Shown here: positions 1 to 7,107 of the stretch, piece after piece
Numbering within the stretch: the stretch's first letter is position 1
How the letters are laid out: every line of letters starts with the position of its first letter
DNA from: Lachnospiraceae bacterium
Lineage (GTDB): Bacteria; Bacillota_A; Clostridia; Lachnospirales; Lachnospiraceae
Assembly (NCBI GenBank): GCA_009774655.1
Contig: VSOD01000043.1
Location: forward strand, 1 to 15,569
DNA length: 15,569 nt
Direction: 5' to 3'
Notes under the pieces: generated by a model
Databases searched by the model: none
Told to the model about the DNA's origin: nothing
The model's input: only the letters and a program-made list of their open reading frames with translations
Position numbers and translations under genes: made by a program

Positions 1-19
1 TCCCAGATTTTTTATCCTA

Positions 20-68
20 AAAATTGCATACAGAAAAGCAATTTTACACTTTTGTAACTTTATAAGTT
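20..68. repeat. Two inverted repeats upstream of the first promoter
   Basis: A perfect 8-bp inverted repeat (AAAATTGC at 20-27, GCAATTTT at 38-45, 10-nt loop) is followed by a second short dyad (AACTT at 56-60, AAGTT at 64-68). Both lie just upstream of the TTGACA box at 95. They could be operator sites or the terminator stem of a gene left of the window. A clear T-run is missing on the + strand, so no function is assigned. Confidence 0.3.
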
Positions 69-94
69 TATCCTGGGTAAGTTCAGTCCTGTGC

Positions 95-123
95 TTGACA
101 TGAGAGAAGAATTGCTGTAAACT
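95..123 (+). promoter_or_regulatory. Candidate sigma-A promoter for the first two genes
   Basis: TTGACA at 95-100 is a perfect -35 box. It is followed after 17 bp by TAAACT at 118-123, a 4/6 match to the -10 consensus. A better-looking TATAAT lies at 128-133 but is 27 bp from the -35 box and would need another upstream element. The start point would be near 130, leaving a short leader of about 70 nt to the ATG at 199. Confidence 0.45.
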
Positions 124-198
124 GGTTTATAATATAAACAAACAAATAAACCAATGAGCCGGGAAACGAAGCCATACAGAGAAGGGAAGGCGAACAGG

Positions 199-903
199 AT
201 GAATGACAAAATCAATATCGCACTGCAGGACATTACAGCCATCAAAGAGACACTGGATGATGCCAAAGTACATTACAGGGGCATGTACCTGATGTGTTTT
301 CTGCTGGCGGCTTTTAACGGGGTCAAATATGTGTGGCTCCTGCTGGAGATGCATTTCATGCCCCGTGTTATGCTGGGAAGTTATGTGATGAGCTATATCT
401 GGCCGCTTTTGCTGGTGGTGAGTTTTCTCTGGATTTATCGCAGTGAGAAGAAATATTCGAATAAATATTATCTGAGCATGTTCGGGATCTGGGGCTTTAT
501 GGCGGGGGTGATACCGGCGACAGCGGCCGTCGTGAATGTTTTCCGTCTTTTTACAGCGGACGGACTCGTTGTGGAAGGGGCAGGACAGATCCGGGGCAGT
601 AATTTTATGGAAAGTATAGCGAGTATCCTATTGGTCTCCATTTTTCTCGTCATATGCGGATACATTCTACAGAAGAGGATTTTCATGGCGCTGGCGGTTT
701 TGAACCTGTTCTGTTTTATGCTCCTGGAGACATGTATGCCTTCGTCCGGCATTCCCTTTTCCGTAGGCGGGCAGACACAGACGAATCTTGTATACAGTTC
801 GGTCTATTCCATAGCCGTTACCTGTCCGGGGTATGTGGCGCTGGGCGTTTATCTGTGGAATAAGAAGAAAGAAGAGCGCCGGGAATCCGGAGAGCGCCGA
901 TAA
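199..903 (+). CDS. Six-helix membrane protein of unknown function
   Basis: The product is 234 residues from the ATG at 199. This start is preferred over the ATG at 154 because an AAGGGAAGG purine tract lies about 8 nt upstream, while nothing resembling a ribosome binding site precedes 154. The N-terminal 28 residues are polar and predicted cytoplasmic. About six hydrophobic segments follow, roughly at residues 29-49, 61-81, 91-114, 139-158, 161-180 and 195-216. The tail is a charged Lys/Glu/Arg stretch, so both termini are probably inside the cell. I do not recognise a catalytic motif. The next gene, 48 bp downstream on the same strand, is a short winged-helix regulator. Such regulators are often paired with membrane proteins of this kind, although usually the regulator comes first. 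The function is unknown, possibly a sensor or transport-related partner of that regulator. Confidence 0.8.
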   Translation: MNDKINIALQDITAIKETLDDAKVHYRGMYLMCFLLAAFNGVKYVWLLLEMHFMPRVMLGSYVMSYIWPLLLVVSFLWIYRSEKKYSNKYYLSMFGIWGFMAGVIPATAAVVNVFRLFTADGLVVEGAGQIRGSNFMESIASILLVSIFLVICGYILQKRIFMALAVLNLFCFMLLETCMPSSGIPFSVGGQTQTNLVYSSVYSIAVTCPGYVALGVYLWNKKKEERRESGERR

Positions 904-951
904 ACGGGGCCACCGGCAGATAGAACTGAAAGAAAGGCATGACTGTGATCA

Positions 952-1248
952 ATGAACATAGATACGATACCCGAAGCGTTCAGCGTGACGCTGCGGCTTA
1001 AGATCCTTACGGCGCTGGTCAGCGCCTCGAGAACCTTTAAAGAGCTGCGTGAGATCACGCAGGCGACTCAGGGAAATTTGAGCGTACAGCTGACGAAGCT
1101 GGAGGAATGGGGCTACCTCACCTCACAGAAAGTGATTGAGCAGAAGAAAACCAAATCAACCTATACCATCACCCCTTTTGGACTGCAGCAGTTTGAGGAG
1201 TATGTTTCCCTGCTGCAGTCGGTGCTGCGCGGCGATGCGGAGGCCTGA
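952..1248 (+). CDS. Winged-helix transcriptional regulator (HTH_34-like)
   Basis: This is a 98-residue protein that is almost entirely one winged helix-turn-helix domain. Residues 10-25 form helix 1, and residues about 27-53 (TFKELREIT followed by NLSVQLTKLEEWGYL) form the DNA-reading helices. The wing contains KKTKSTYTITPFG at about 65-77, and a C-terminal helix probably mediates dimerisation. This layout matches the small MarR/ArsR-like group known as winged-helix DNA-binding domain HTH_34. The ATG at 952 is the only possible start near the N-terminus because an in-frame TGA lies at 946-948. The nearest Shine-Dalgarno-like sequence, AGAAAGG, sits about 14 nt upstream, which is long and suggests modest translation or coupling to the gene before it. 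It probably represses the upstream membrane gene and itself. The ligand is unknown. Confidence 0.8.
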   Translation: MNIDTIPEAFSVTLRLKILTALVSASRTFKELREITQATQGNLSVQLTKLEEWGYLTSQKVIEQKKTKSTYTITPFGLQQFEEYVSLLQSVLRGDAEA

Positions 1249-1249
1249 A

Positions 1250-1268
1250 TGCCTGCATGTAACAGGCA
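1250..1268. other. Small hairpin after the winged-helix gene
   Basis: TGCCTG at 1250-1255 and CAGGCA at 1263-1268 form a perfect 6-bp stem with a 7-nt loop directly after the stop codon at 1246-1248. It is followed by A residues on the + strand rather than T residues, so it does not look like a rho-independent terminator for this strand. Confidence 0.25.
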
Positions 1269-1346
1269 AAAACACTCCCGCAACCTGAAATTGACAAAGT
1301 GCATTGCAGGAAAGATGGCAAATAACAGGCTGCGTCCGATAGTATT

Positions 1347-1409
1347 TACCTGCCAGGCAGCCGGAGGCGGCGAGGTGAGACTGACAGCCGCCTCTTTGGC
1401 AGCCGGGTA
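1347..1409 (+). other. Large imperfect hairpin in the XRE gene leader
   Basis: Three nested pairings line up: TACC (1347-1350) with GGTA (1406-1409), TGCCA (1351-1355) with TGGCA (1397-1401), and GAGGCGGC (1364-1371) with GCCGCCTC (1387-1394), around a 15-nt loop. The inner 8-bp stem is G+C-rich and perfect. It lies between the winged-helix gene and the XRE gene, ending about 30 nt before the latter's AGGAGG. It may be a weak terminator/attenuator or an operator. The short TTT after the inner stem makes a strong terminator unlikely. Confidence 0.4.
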
Positions 1410-1453
1410 AAACTGAGCCGTGGAGGCAGAGAAAGGATGCAGGAGGTGCAGAG

Positions 1454-2227
1454 ATGAAGTTAGGAGAAAAAATCGTTAAGCTGAGAAAAGAAAGAGGACT
1501 TTCCCAGGAGGCGCTGGCCGAGCAGATCGGAACTACGAGGCAGGCTGTCAGCAAATGGGAGAATGATCAGGGTTTCCCGGAAACGGAGAAGCTGCTGCAG
1601 CTGTCCAATGTGTTTGAAGTGTCAGTAGATTTTTTACTGAAGGATGAAAAGACGGAAACCGGGATTGACGAGAAAGGCTACTATGTCAGCAGAGAATTTG
1701 CCAGAGGATATCTTGCGAATGAGAAGAAGACGGTTCTTGGTCTGGGACTGTGCTTTTTCTTCTGGGCATTGGCCGGTGTGCCCTGGGTGATCTTTCCGGA
1801 GAATGCGGCATGGCGCATGGCAGGCATGGGCGTATGTGTGATTCTCGGGATTCTGATGCTGGTATCGGCCATGTTCACAGAGCAGGATCGCTATAAGATT
1901 CTGCGCCGAGAACCGCTGCTGTTTGATTATGATGTGCTGAGAGAGCTGACGGCGGAATATGGGATTGTGGGGAAGAAGTGCAGATGGATCGCAATGCCCA
2001 GTGTTTCCATGTTTATCATCGGTATGATCGTCATTTCGCTGACGGTCGGCGGGACGATACCGTGGACGGGATACCATGCGCTTGTGATTCTTGTATTTGC
2101 AGCCAGCCTGTTCGGATATGTCTATTCGCTGGGCCTTATGGAAGCCTATGAACTGCTGGTCCGGAATGAAAAGCATACCGGCAGCCTGTGGTTTCGGCTG
2201 AAGAAGAAGATCAGGGAGAAGCTGTAA
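1454..2227 (+). CDS. XRE-family regulator fused to a membrane domain
   Basis: This 257-residue protein starts with a classical Cro/CI (HTH_3) domain at residues about 6-62. It contains the LSQEALAEQIGTTRQAVSKWE signature of the recognition helix followed by FPETEKLLQLSNVFEVSVDFLL. A short linker leads to four hydrophobic segments at roughly 94-114, 121-141, 179-200 and 208-228, and a basic C-terminal tail. The DNA-binding domain therefore sits in the cytoplasm, anchored to the membrane. This fusion is common in Clostridia and is usually assigned only as a helix-turn-helix membrane protein. The start at 1454 is supported by AGGAGG at 1441-1446 with 7-nt spacing. Membrane anchoring suggests it senses something in or at the membrane, but the ligand and target are unknown. 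Confidence 0.85.
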   Translation: MKLGEKIVKLRKERGLSQEALAEQIGTTRQAVSKWENDQGFPETEKLLQLSNVFEVSVDFLLKDEKTETGIDEKGYYVSREFARGYLANEKKTVLGLGLCFFFWALAGVPWVIFPENAAWRMAGMGVCVILGILMLVSAMFTEQDRYKILRREPLLFDYDVLRELTAEYGIVGKKCRWIAMPSVSMFIIGMIVISLTVGGTIPWTGYHALVILVFAASLFGYVYSLGLMEAYELLVRNEKHTGSLWFRLKKKIREKL

Positions 2228-2262
2228 GATCTCCCGGCAAGACTCTAGGGTTTTCTTTTTAG

Positions 2263-2291
2263 TTGAATTTACCTTCTAAATCTGCTACAAT
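2263..2291 (+). promoter_or_regulatory. Sigma-A promoter of the secA-prfB operon
   Basis: TTGAAT at 2263-2268 and TACAAT at 2286-2291 are separated by exactly 17 bp. Each box differs from consensus at one or two positions. Transcription would start near 2298, giving secA an unusually long leader of about 200 nt. A second AT-rich TATAAT occurs at 2306-2311 without a convincing -35 box. Confidence 0.6.
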
Positions 2292-2328
2292 ATACGTTGG
2301 TCTTTTATAATTTTATATTTATAGAAAA

Positions 2329-2414
2329 CGGCAGTGCATATATATGTAAGCTGAGCTGCCGCAAAGCCTGAAAAGATCAAATACCGGCGCATTCCGACAT
2401 GAAGGAAAGGCCGG
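2329..2414 (+). other. Two stem-loops in the secA mRNA leader
   Basis: The first stem-loop pairs CGGCAG (2329-2334) with CTGCCG (2356-2361) and encloses an alternating TGCATATATATGTA palindrome. The second pairs CCGGC (2384-2388) with GCCGG (2410-2414) and, inside it, TTCC (2392-2395) with GGAA (2404-2407). Both lie in the roughly 200-nt region between the secA promoter and its start codon. They may be regulatory. I do not recognise a known riboswitch or attenuator class here. Confidence 0.4.
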
Positions 2415-2447
2415 GCAGTTATTTCAGCAGCCAAAGAAAGGTAAGTA

Positions 2448-2501
2448 GTGCATCGGAGTGCAGGGCAAGGCATCCGGTACACGGAAACGAGGCGGTCATG
2501 A
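2448..2501 (+). CDS. Possible 17-codon leader peptide overlapping secA start
   Basis: A GTG at 2448 is preceded by AAAGAAAGG with 6-nt spacing, a good ribosome binding site. The reading frame encodes 17 residues (M/V-HRSAGQGIRYTETRRS). It stops with TGA at 2499-2501, overlapping the secA ATG (2498-2500) as ATGA. Such an overlap is the usual geometry for translational coupling. The peptide is basic and polar and lacks a hydrophobic signal segment, so it is not a SecM look-alike. It may also be chance, given its length. Confidence is low. Confidence 0.25.
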   Translation: MHRSAGQGIRYTETRRS

Positions 2502-5062
2502 GTGTAATACAGAAAGTGTTTGGAACGCATAGTGAGAGGGAGATCAAGCGCATCAGCGGTCTGGTCGATAAGATCGAGAGCCTGCGCCCCGGCATGATGG
2601 AACTGTCGGACGAGCAGCTGCGCGATAAGACGAAAGAATACAGAAAGAGACTGGAGGACGGCGAGACGCTGGACAGTCTGCTGCCGGAGGCTTATGCCAC
2701 GGTGAGGGAGGCGGCCCGCAGGATCCTGAAGACGGAGCACTACCGTGTGCAGCTGATCGGCGGTATCGTGCTGCATCAGGGGCGTATTGCCGAGATGAGG
2801 ACCGGTGAAGGTAAGACACAGACCTGCCTGCTGCCGGCGTATCTGAATGCTCTGGAAGGCAAGGGCGTACATGTCGTTACCGTCAATGACTATCTGGCGA
2901 AACGTGACGCGGAGTGGATGGGACAGGTTCATGAATTCCTGGGCCTGAAAGTGGGCGTTGTCTTAAACGACATGAAATCCGAGGAGCGTCGGGAAGCCTA
3001 TAACTGTGATATCACTTATGTGACCAATAATGAACTGGGGTTCGATTACCTGCGCGACAATATGGTCATCTACAAGGAACAGCTGGTGCTCAGGGATCTG
3101 CACTATGCCATCATTGACGAGGTGGATTCCGTCCTGATCGACGAAGCCCGCACACCGCTGATCATTTCCGGGCAGAGCGGCAAGTCCACGAAGCTGTATG
3201 AGGCCTGCGACATTCTGGCCAGACAGCTGACCCGCGGCGAGGACATGGAAGAGCTGACCAAGATGGATGCCATCATGGGTGTGGAACGTGAGGAGACGGG
3301 TGACTTTATCGTCAATGAGAAGGATAAGGTAGTGAACCTGACCGCACAGGGTGTGGCCAGGGTGGAGCGCTTCTTCCAGATTGAAAATCTGGCGGATCCG
3401 GAGAATCTGGAGATTCAGCACAACATTATTCTGGCCCTGCGCGCTCACAATCTGATGTTCCGCGACCAGGATTATGTGGTGAAAGATGATCAGGTGCTGA
3501 TCGTTGACGGTTTCACGGGCCGTATCATGCCGGGCAGACGTTATTCCGACGGCCTGCATCAGGCGATCGAGGCCAAGGAACATGTGAAAGTGAAGCGGGA
3601 GAGCAAGACGCTGGCGACTATCACTTTCCAGAACTTTTTTAATAAATTTGAGAAAAAAGCGGGTATGACCGGTACGGCTTTGACGGAGGAAAAGGAGTTC
3701 CGCGATATCTACGGCATGGACGTGGTGTCGATTCCGACCAATAAACCGGTTGCGCGTATCGATCATCAGGACTGTGTATATAAGACAAGGAAAGAGAAAC
3801 TGCGCGCCATCGTGACGGCGGTGGAGGAGGCGCATGCCAAAGGACAGCCGGTGCTGGTGGGCACTATCAATATTGATGCTTCGGAAGAGTTGAGCGGCCT
3901 GCTGAAACGGCGTGGCATAGAACACAAGGTGCTCAATGCGAAGTTTCACGAGATGGAGGCCGAGATCGTAGCCGATGCCGGTATTCACGGGGCGGTCACA
4001 ATCGCTACCAACATGGCGGGCCGTGGTACGGATATCAAACTGGATGAGGAATCCAGGGCCGCAGGAGGGCTTATGATCGTCGGTACGGAGCGGCATGAGT
4101 CCAGACGTATCGACAACCAGCTGCGCGGCCGAAGCGGACGTCAGGGCGATCCGGGTGAATCCAGATTCTATATTTCGCTGGAGGACGATCTGATGCGCCT
4201 GTTCGGTTCGGACAGAATGATCGCCATGTTTAACGCACTGGGCATTCCGGAAGGGCAGGAGATCGAGCACAAGGCGCTGACGAAAGCCATCGAGTCGGCA
4301 CAGAAGAAGATTGAGAACAACAACTTCGGCATCAGAAAGAACCTGCTTGAGTATGATCAGGTCATGAACGAGCAGAGAGAGATCATCTATGAAGAGAGAA
4401 GACGCGTCTTAAACGGCGAAAGCATGCGGGATGCCATTTACAAGATGATCACTGATATCACAGAGAACTGCGTGGATATCTGCATCGGCGACGACACGGA
4501 TTTCGAAGAGTGGGATTTCAAGGAGCTGAATACGCTGCTTTTGCCTACGATTCCCCTGCAGCCACTGAATGCGGAGCGGGTATTGAAACCGAAGAAGAAC
4601 AGTTTGAAACAGCAGTTAAAGGAAGAAGCGGTCAAGCTCTATGAGGCAAAGGAAGCAGAGTTCCCTGAGCCGGAAGCTATCCGGGAAATTGAACGCGTGA
4701 TCCTTCTTAAAGTGATCGACCGGAAATGGATGGATCATATTGATGATATGGACCAGCTGCGGCAGGGTGCAGGATTACAGGCATATGCCCAGAAAGACCC
4801 GCTGGTGGAGTATAAAATGAACGGCTATGAGATGTTCGACGATATGACCCAGAACATCAGGGAAGAGACCGTTCGCCTGCTGCTCCATGTACGCATCGAG
4901 CAGAAAGTAGAGCGGGAGCAGGTAGCCAAGGTTACCGGCACCAATAAGGATGATACGCTCCAGAAGGGACCCGTTAAGCGCGTGGAGGCCAAGGTTTATC
5001 CCAATGATCCCTGCCCCTGCGGCTCCGGAAAGAAGTATAAGCAGTGCTGCGGGAGAAAATAA
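2498..5062 (+). CDS. secA: Preprotein translocase ATPase SecA
   Basis: SecA is the cytosolic and membrane-peripheral motor that pushes unfolded preproteins through the SecYEG channel using ATP. From the ATG at 2498 the protein is 854 residues, close to the usual 840-900. Visible features are the N-terminal helix SVIQKVFGTHSEREIKRI, the Walker A motif MRTGEGKT (about 100-107), the DEVD box (207-210) of motor domain 1, the preprotein-binding region between the motor halves, motor domain 2 with AGRGTDIKL and QLRGRSGRQGDPGES, the scaffold/wing region with WMDHIDDMDQLRQG, and a C-terminal zinc-binding tail with CPCGSGKKYKQCC (839-851) that binds SecB or ribosomes in relatives. An upstream in-frame ATG at 2399 would add 33 residues unlike any SecA, so 2498 was chosen. 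GAGG lies about 5 nt upstream of it, a weak site. prfB follows 66 bp downstream, the common Firmicutes order. Confidence 0.97.
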   Translation: MSVIQKVFGTHSEREIKRISGLVDKIESLRPGMMELSDEQLRDKTKEYRKRLEDGETLDSLLPEAYATVREAARRILKTEHYRVQLIGGIVLHQGRIAEMRTGEGKTQTCLLPAYLNALEGKGVHVVTVNDYLAKRDAEWMGQVHEFLGLKVGVVLNDMKSEERREAYNCDITYVTNNELGFDYLRDNMVIYKEQLVLRDLHYAIIDEVDSVLIDEARTPLIISGQSGKSTKLYEACDILARQLTRGEDMEELTKMDAIMGVEREETGDFIVNEKDKVVNLTAQGVARVERFFQIENLADPENLEIQHNIILALRAHNLMFRDQDYVVKDDQVLIVDGFTGRIMPGRRYSDGLHQAIEAKEHVKVKRESKTLATITFQNFFNKFEKKAGMTGTALTEEKEFRDIYGMDVVSIPTNKPVARIDHQDCVYKTRKEKLRAIVTAVEEAHAKGQPVLVGTINIDASEELSGLLKRRGIEHKVLNAKFHEMEAEIVADAGIHGAVTIATNMAGRGTDIKLDEESRAAGGLMIVGTERHESRRIDNQLRGRSGRQGDPGESRFYISLEDDLMRLFGSDRMIAMFNALGIPEGQEIEHKALTKAIESAQKKIENNNFGIRKNLLEYDQVMNEQREIIYEERRRVLNGESMRDAIYKMITDITENCVDICIGDDTDFEEWDFKELNTLLLPTIPLQPLNAERVLKPKKNSLKQQLKEEAVKLYEAKEAEFPEPEAIREIERVILLKVIDRKWMDHIDDMDQLRQGAGLQAYAQKDPLVEYKMNGYEMFDDMTQNIREETVRLLLHVRIEQKVEREQVAKVTGTNKDDTLQKGPVKRVEAKVYPNDPCPCGSGKKYKQCCGRK

Positions 5063-5079
5063 GATCTGTATAGAAAGAA

Positions 5080-5100
5080 TATAACACATTCGATGTTATA
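5080..5100 (+). other. AT-rich hairpin between secA and prfB
   Basis: TATAACA (5080-5086) and TGTTATA (5094-5100) form a perfect 7-bp stem with a 7-nt loop, 13 nt upstream of the prfB Shine-Dalgarno. It is followed by A residues, not T residues, so it is not a terminator on this strand. It may act as an RNA-processing or stability element between the two cistrons. Confidence 0.3.
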
Positions 5101-5128
5101 AAATAAAAAATAAAGGTGGTGACGTTAA

Positions 5129-6233
5129 GTGGTAGAATTGGATAACATGAAATCCGAGCTCCTGGCTTATGAAAGTCCCTTAGCGGAAGTGAGGGATTCA
5201 CTTTGACTTAGCGAATAAGTCAAAGCGGATTGAAGAGCTGGAAATGGAAATGCAGGCCCCTGATTTCTGGAATGACCCGGAGAAGTCGAACCAGAAGATG
5301 CGGGAGGCCAAGAATCTGAAGGATATTGTCGGCACGATGGACGGCCTGTCCAGTCAGTACGATGACATCCTGACACTGATCGAGATGGGATATGAAGACA
5401 ATGACCCGGCGATCATACCGGATATTCAACAGGAACTGAAAGAGTTTAAGGAAACCTTCGAGAATATCCGGATCAATACGCTTTTGTCCGGGGAGTATGA
5501 CAGGAACAATGCCATACTGAAATTGAATGCGGGCGCGGGCGGTACGGAGAGCTGTGACTGGTGCAGTATGCTCTACCGTATGTACACGAGATGGGCTGAG
5601 CGCAAAGGATTTGCCCTTGAGGTGATCGATTATCTGGACGGTGACGAGGCCGGGATCAAGTCGGTAACCTTCCAGATCAACGGGGAGAATGCTTACGGCT
5701 ATCTGAAATCAGAGAAAGGCGTGCACAGACTGGTGCGTATTTCGCCTTTCAATGCACAGGGCAAGCGGCAGACCTCTTTCGTATCGCTGGATGTGATGCC
5801 GGACATTGAAGATGATGTGGACGTGGAAGTTAAAGACGAAGATATCCGAATCGACACCTATCGAAGCAGCGGTGCGGGCGGACAGCATATCAACAAGACT
5901 TCTTCGGCGATTCGCATCACCCATTTCCCGACGGGGATCGTGGTAACCTGCCAGAACGAGCGCAGCCAGTTCCAGAATAAGGATAAGGCGATGCAGATGC
6001 TGAAAGCCAAGCTGTATATGCTCAAACAGGAGGAAAATGCCGAGAAACTGTCCGATATCCGGGGCGATGTGAAGGAAATCGGCTGGGGCAACCAGATCCG
6101 CTCCTATGTCATGCAGCCCTACACGATGGTCAAGGATCACAGGACCAATGAAGAATCCGGCAATGTGGATGCGGTGATGGACGGAGCGATCGATCCGTTT
6201 ATCAATGCGTATCTGCGGTGGATCAATTCCTGA
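5129..6233 (+). CDS. prfB: Peptide chain release factor 2, with programmed frameshift
   Basis: RF2 recognises UGA and UAA stop codons in the ribosomal A site and triggers peptide release. Translation starts at GTG 5129, supported by AAAGGTGGTGA with about 8-nt spacing. It runs 25 codons to an in-frame TGA at 5204-5206. A +1 shift there continues in the frame beginning GAC at 5205 (DLANKSKRIEELEMEMQAP) and ends at 6233, giving 367 residues, the normal RF2 length. With this numbering the stop-codon recognition tripeptide SPF falls at 205-207 and the catalytic GGQ at 250-252, the same positions as in Escherichia coli RF2, which confirms the frameshifted reading. It is downstream of secA and probably co-transcribed. 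Gene finders without frameshift handling report only the part from 5244 and miss the N-terminus. Confidence 0.97.
5192..5207 (+). promoter_or_regulatory. RF2 autoregulatory +1 frameshift site
   Basis: The site reads AGGG (5192-5195), a Shine-Dalgarno-like stimulator, then five bases, then CTT TGA C (5201-5207). The spacing from AGGG to CTT matches the classical RF2 site. When RF2 is scarce the ribosome pauses at UGA, slips forward by one base from CUU, and makes full-length RF2. When RF2 is abundant, the 25-codon product terminates. This is established for prfB of many bacteria, and the sequence elements here are directly visible. Confidence 0.95.
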
Positions 6234-6252
6234 TTTTTGAAAGTTTACAGGA

Positions 6253-6305
6253 ACAGTAAAAAAATCCCTCAGCCTGCGGTATTTCAGGCTGAGGGATTAC
6301 TGTTT
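6253..6305. terminator. Bidirectional rho-independent terminator
   Basis: AATCCCTCAGCCTG (6264-6277) pairs perfectly with CAGGCTGAGGGATT (6286-6299) around an 8-nt loop. An outer AACAGTAA (6253-6260) can further pair with TTACTGTT (6298-6305), partly competing with the inner base pairs. On the minus strand the stem is followed by a run of seven T residues, an excellent terminator for the DUF975 gene that ends at 6346. On the plus strand the following tract (ACTGTTT) is weaker but still serves secA-prfB. Its position between convergent operons fits a shared terminator. Confidence 0.85.
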
Positions 6306-6345
6306 CCATTGGAGTGCTTTTTGAAACCGCTTTTGCAATATAAGA

Positions 6346-7071
6346 TTACTGTCTGACCTGATTGGTAACGATGTCCATATAAAACTCCGTCAGTGTCGCA
6401 TCCATATACGGAAAAATCCAGAGAAACGCAACACCGCAGGAAAGGACACCCAGCAGCAGAAGCGGCAGGTAACTGAGATAGATATAGAACAGCCTGCCTT
6501 TATGGCCTGTCATCAGTCTGCGGCTCATAGCGAGCAGTTCCCGGGCACTGTACTGTGGAAAATCATGCAGCAGGAAAAAGGCCGGTGCATAGAACAGGTT
6601 CAGTGCAAGAGAGACGATACCGGACAGGATCATGCACAGCCCGTACTGCGTCAATGCGGAGGCATCCATGCGGAGCGGCATTCTGTACATAATGATATAT
6701 TCCGGTATATTGCCTATGAAAGTGAGCAGTGTGATCCAGGCCTGGATCGTGAGCGCCTTATCGGAGTACATCCGGAAACCGTAGAAAACATCGTTGACAG
6801 TGGCCATATGCCCGGTCACGATTTTCAAGTAAAAATATGCCGTGCCGGAAGAAAGCAGTCCGCTGAAAACAGATACCGCAAAAAGCAGCGCGTAATGGAT
6901 GATCACGCCGAAGACAGTACTCGTACCGCCGGCAATGGACGAAATGGAGATGATGGCGAAGCCTGTGAGAAAAGTCACAAGCAGATAAGCGCCGACAGCG
7001 CTTCCGTAACGTCCGAACATATGCTCTTTGGCAGCGGCTTTTAACGCTGCAGAAGACTGATGATAACTCAT
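6346..7071 (-). CDS. DUF975-family integral membrane protein
   Basis: This 241-residue membrane protein starts with a short amphipathic N-terminal helix (SAALKAAAKEHMFGRYG) followed by about five to six hydrophobic segments (roughly 24-46, 54-82, 107-128, 143-168, 196-222). It ends with the motif LMTGHKGRLFYIYLS ... LLGVLSCGVAFLWIFPYMDATLTEFY, which is characteristic of DUF975 proteins of Firmicutes. Their molecular function is not established. GGGAGGT lies 7 nt upstream of the ATG at 7071. It is the last gene of a three-gene minus-strand operon, 36 bp after the SprA-like gene, and is followed by the terminator at 6253-6305. Confidence 0.85.
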   Translation of the reverse strand: MSYHQSSAALKAAAKEHMFGRYGSAVGAYLLVTFLTGFAIISISSIAGGTSTVFGVIIHYALLFAVSVFSGLLSSGTAYFYLKIVTGHMATVNDVFYGFRMYSDKALTIQAWITLLTFIGNIPEYIIMYRMPLRMDASALTQYGLCMILSGIVSLALNLFYAPAFFLLHDFPQYSARELLAMSRRLMTGHKGRLFYIYLSYLPLLLLGVLSCGVAFLWIFPYMDATLTEFYMDIVTNQVRQ

Positions 7072-7107
7072 GTCTGACCTCCCTTGTGCAGCTTTGAGAA
7101 ATGATTC

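Noticed and set aside
1634..2176. Minus-strand open frame opposite the XRE-membrane gene
   Set aside because: Composition is rich in His, Gln and Pro and typical of an antisense shadow. The plus-strand gene is well supported.
2214..2260. Terminator after the XRE-membrane gene
   Set aside because: A 6-bp stem (GGGAGA/TCTCCC, 2214-2235) and a T-rich tract (2251-2260) exist but are about 15 nt apart, so they do not form a convincing rho-independent terminator.
2399..2497. N-terminal extension of SecA from an upstream in-frame ATG
   Set aside because: The 33 extra residues do not resemble any SecA N-terminus, no ribosome binding site precedes 2399, and the normal SecA start MSVIQKVFGTHSERE begins at 2498.
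2963..4270. Long minus-strand open frame (435 codons) opposite secA
   Set aside because: It is antisense to conserved SecA motor domains, has a His-rich, compositionally odd translation and no ribosome binding site. It is a shadow of codon bias.
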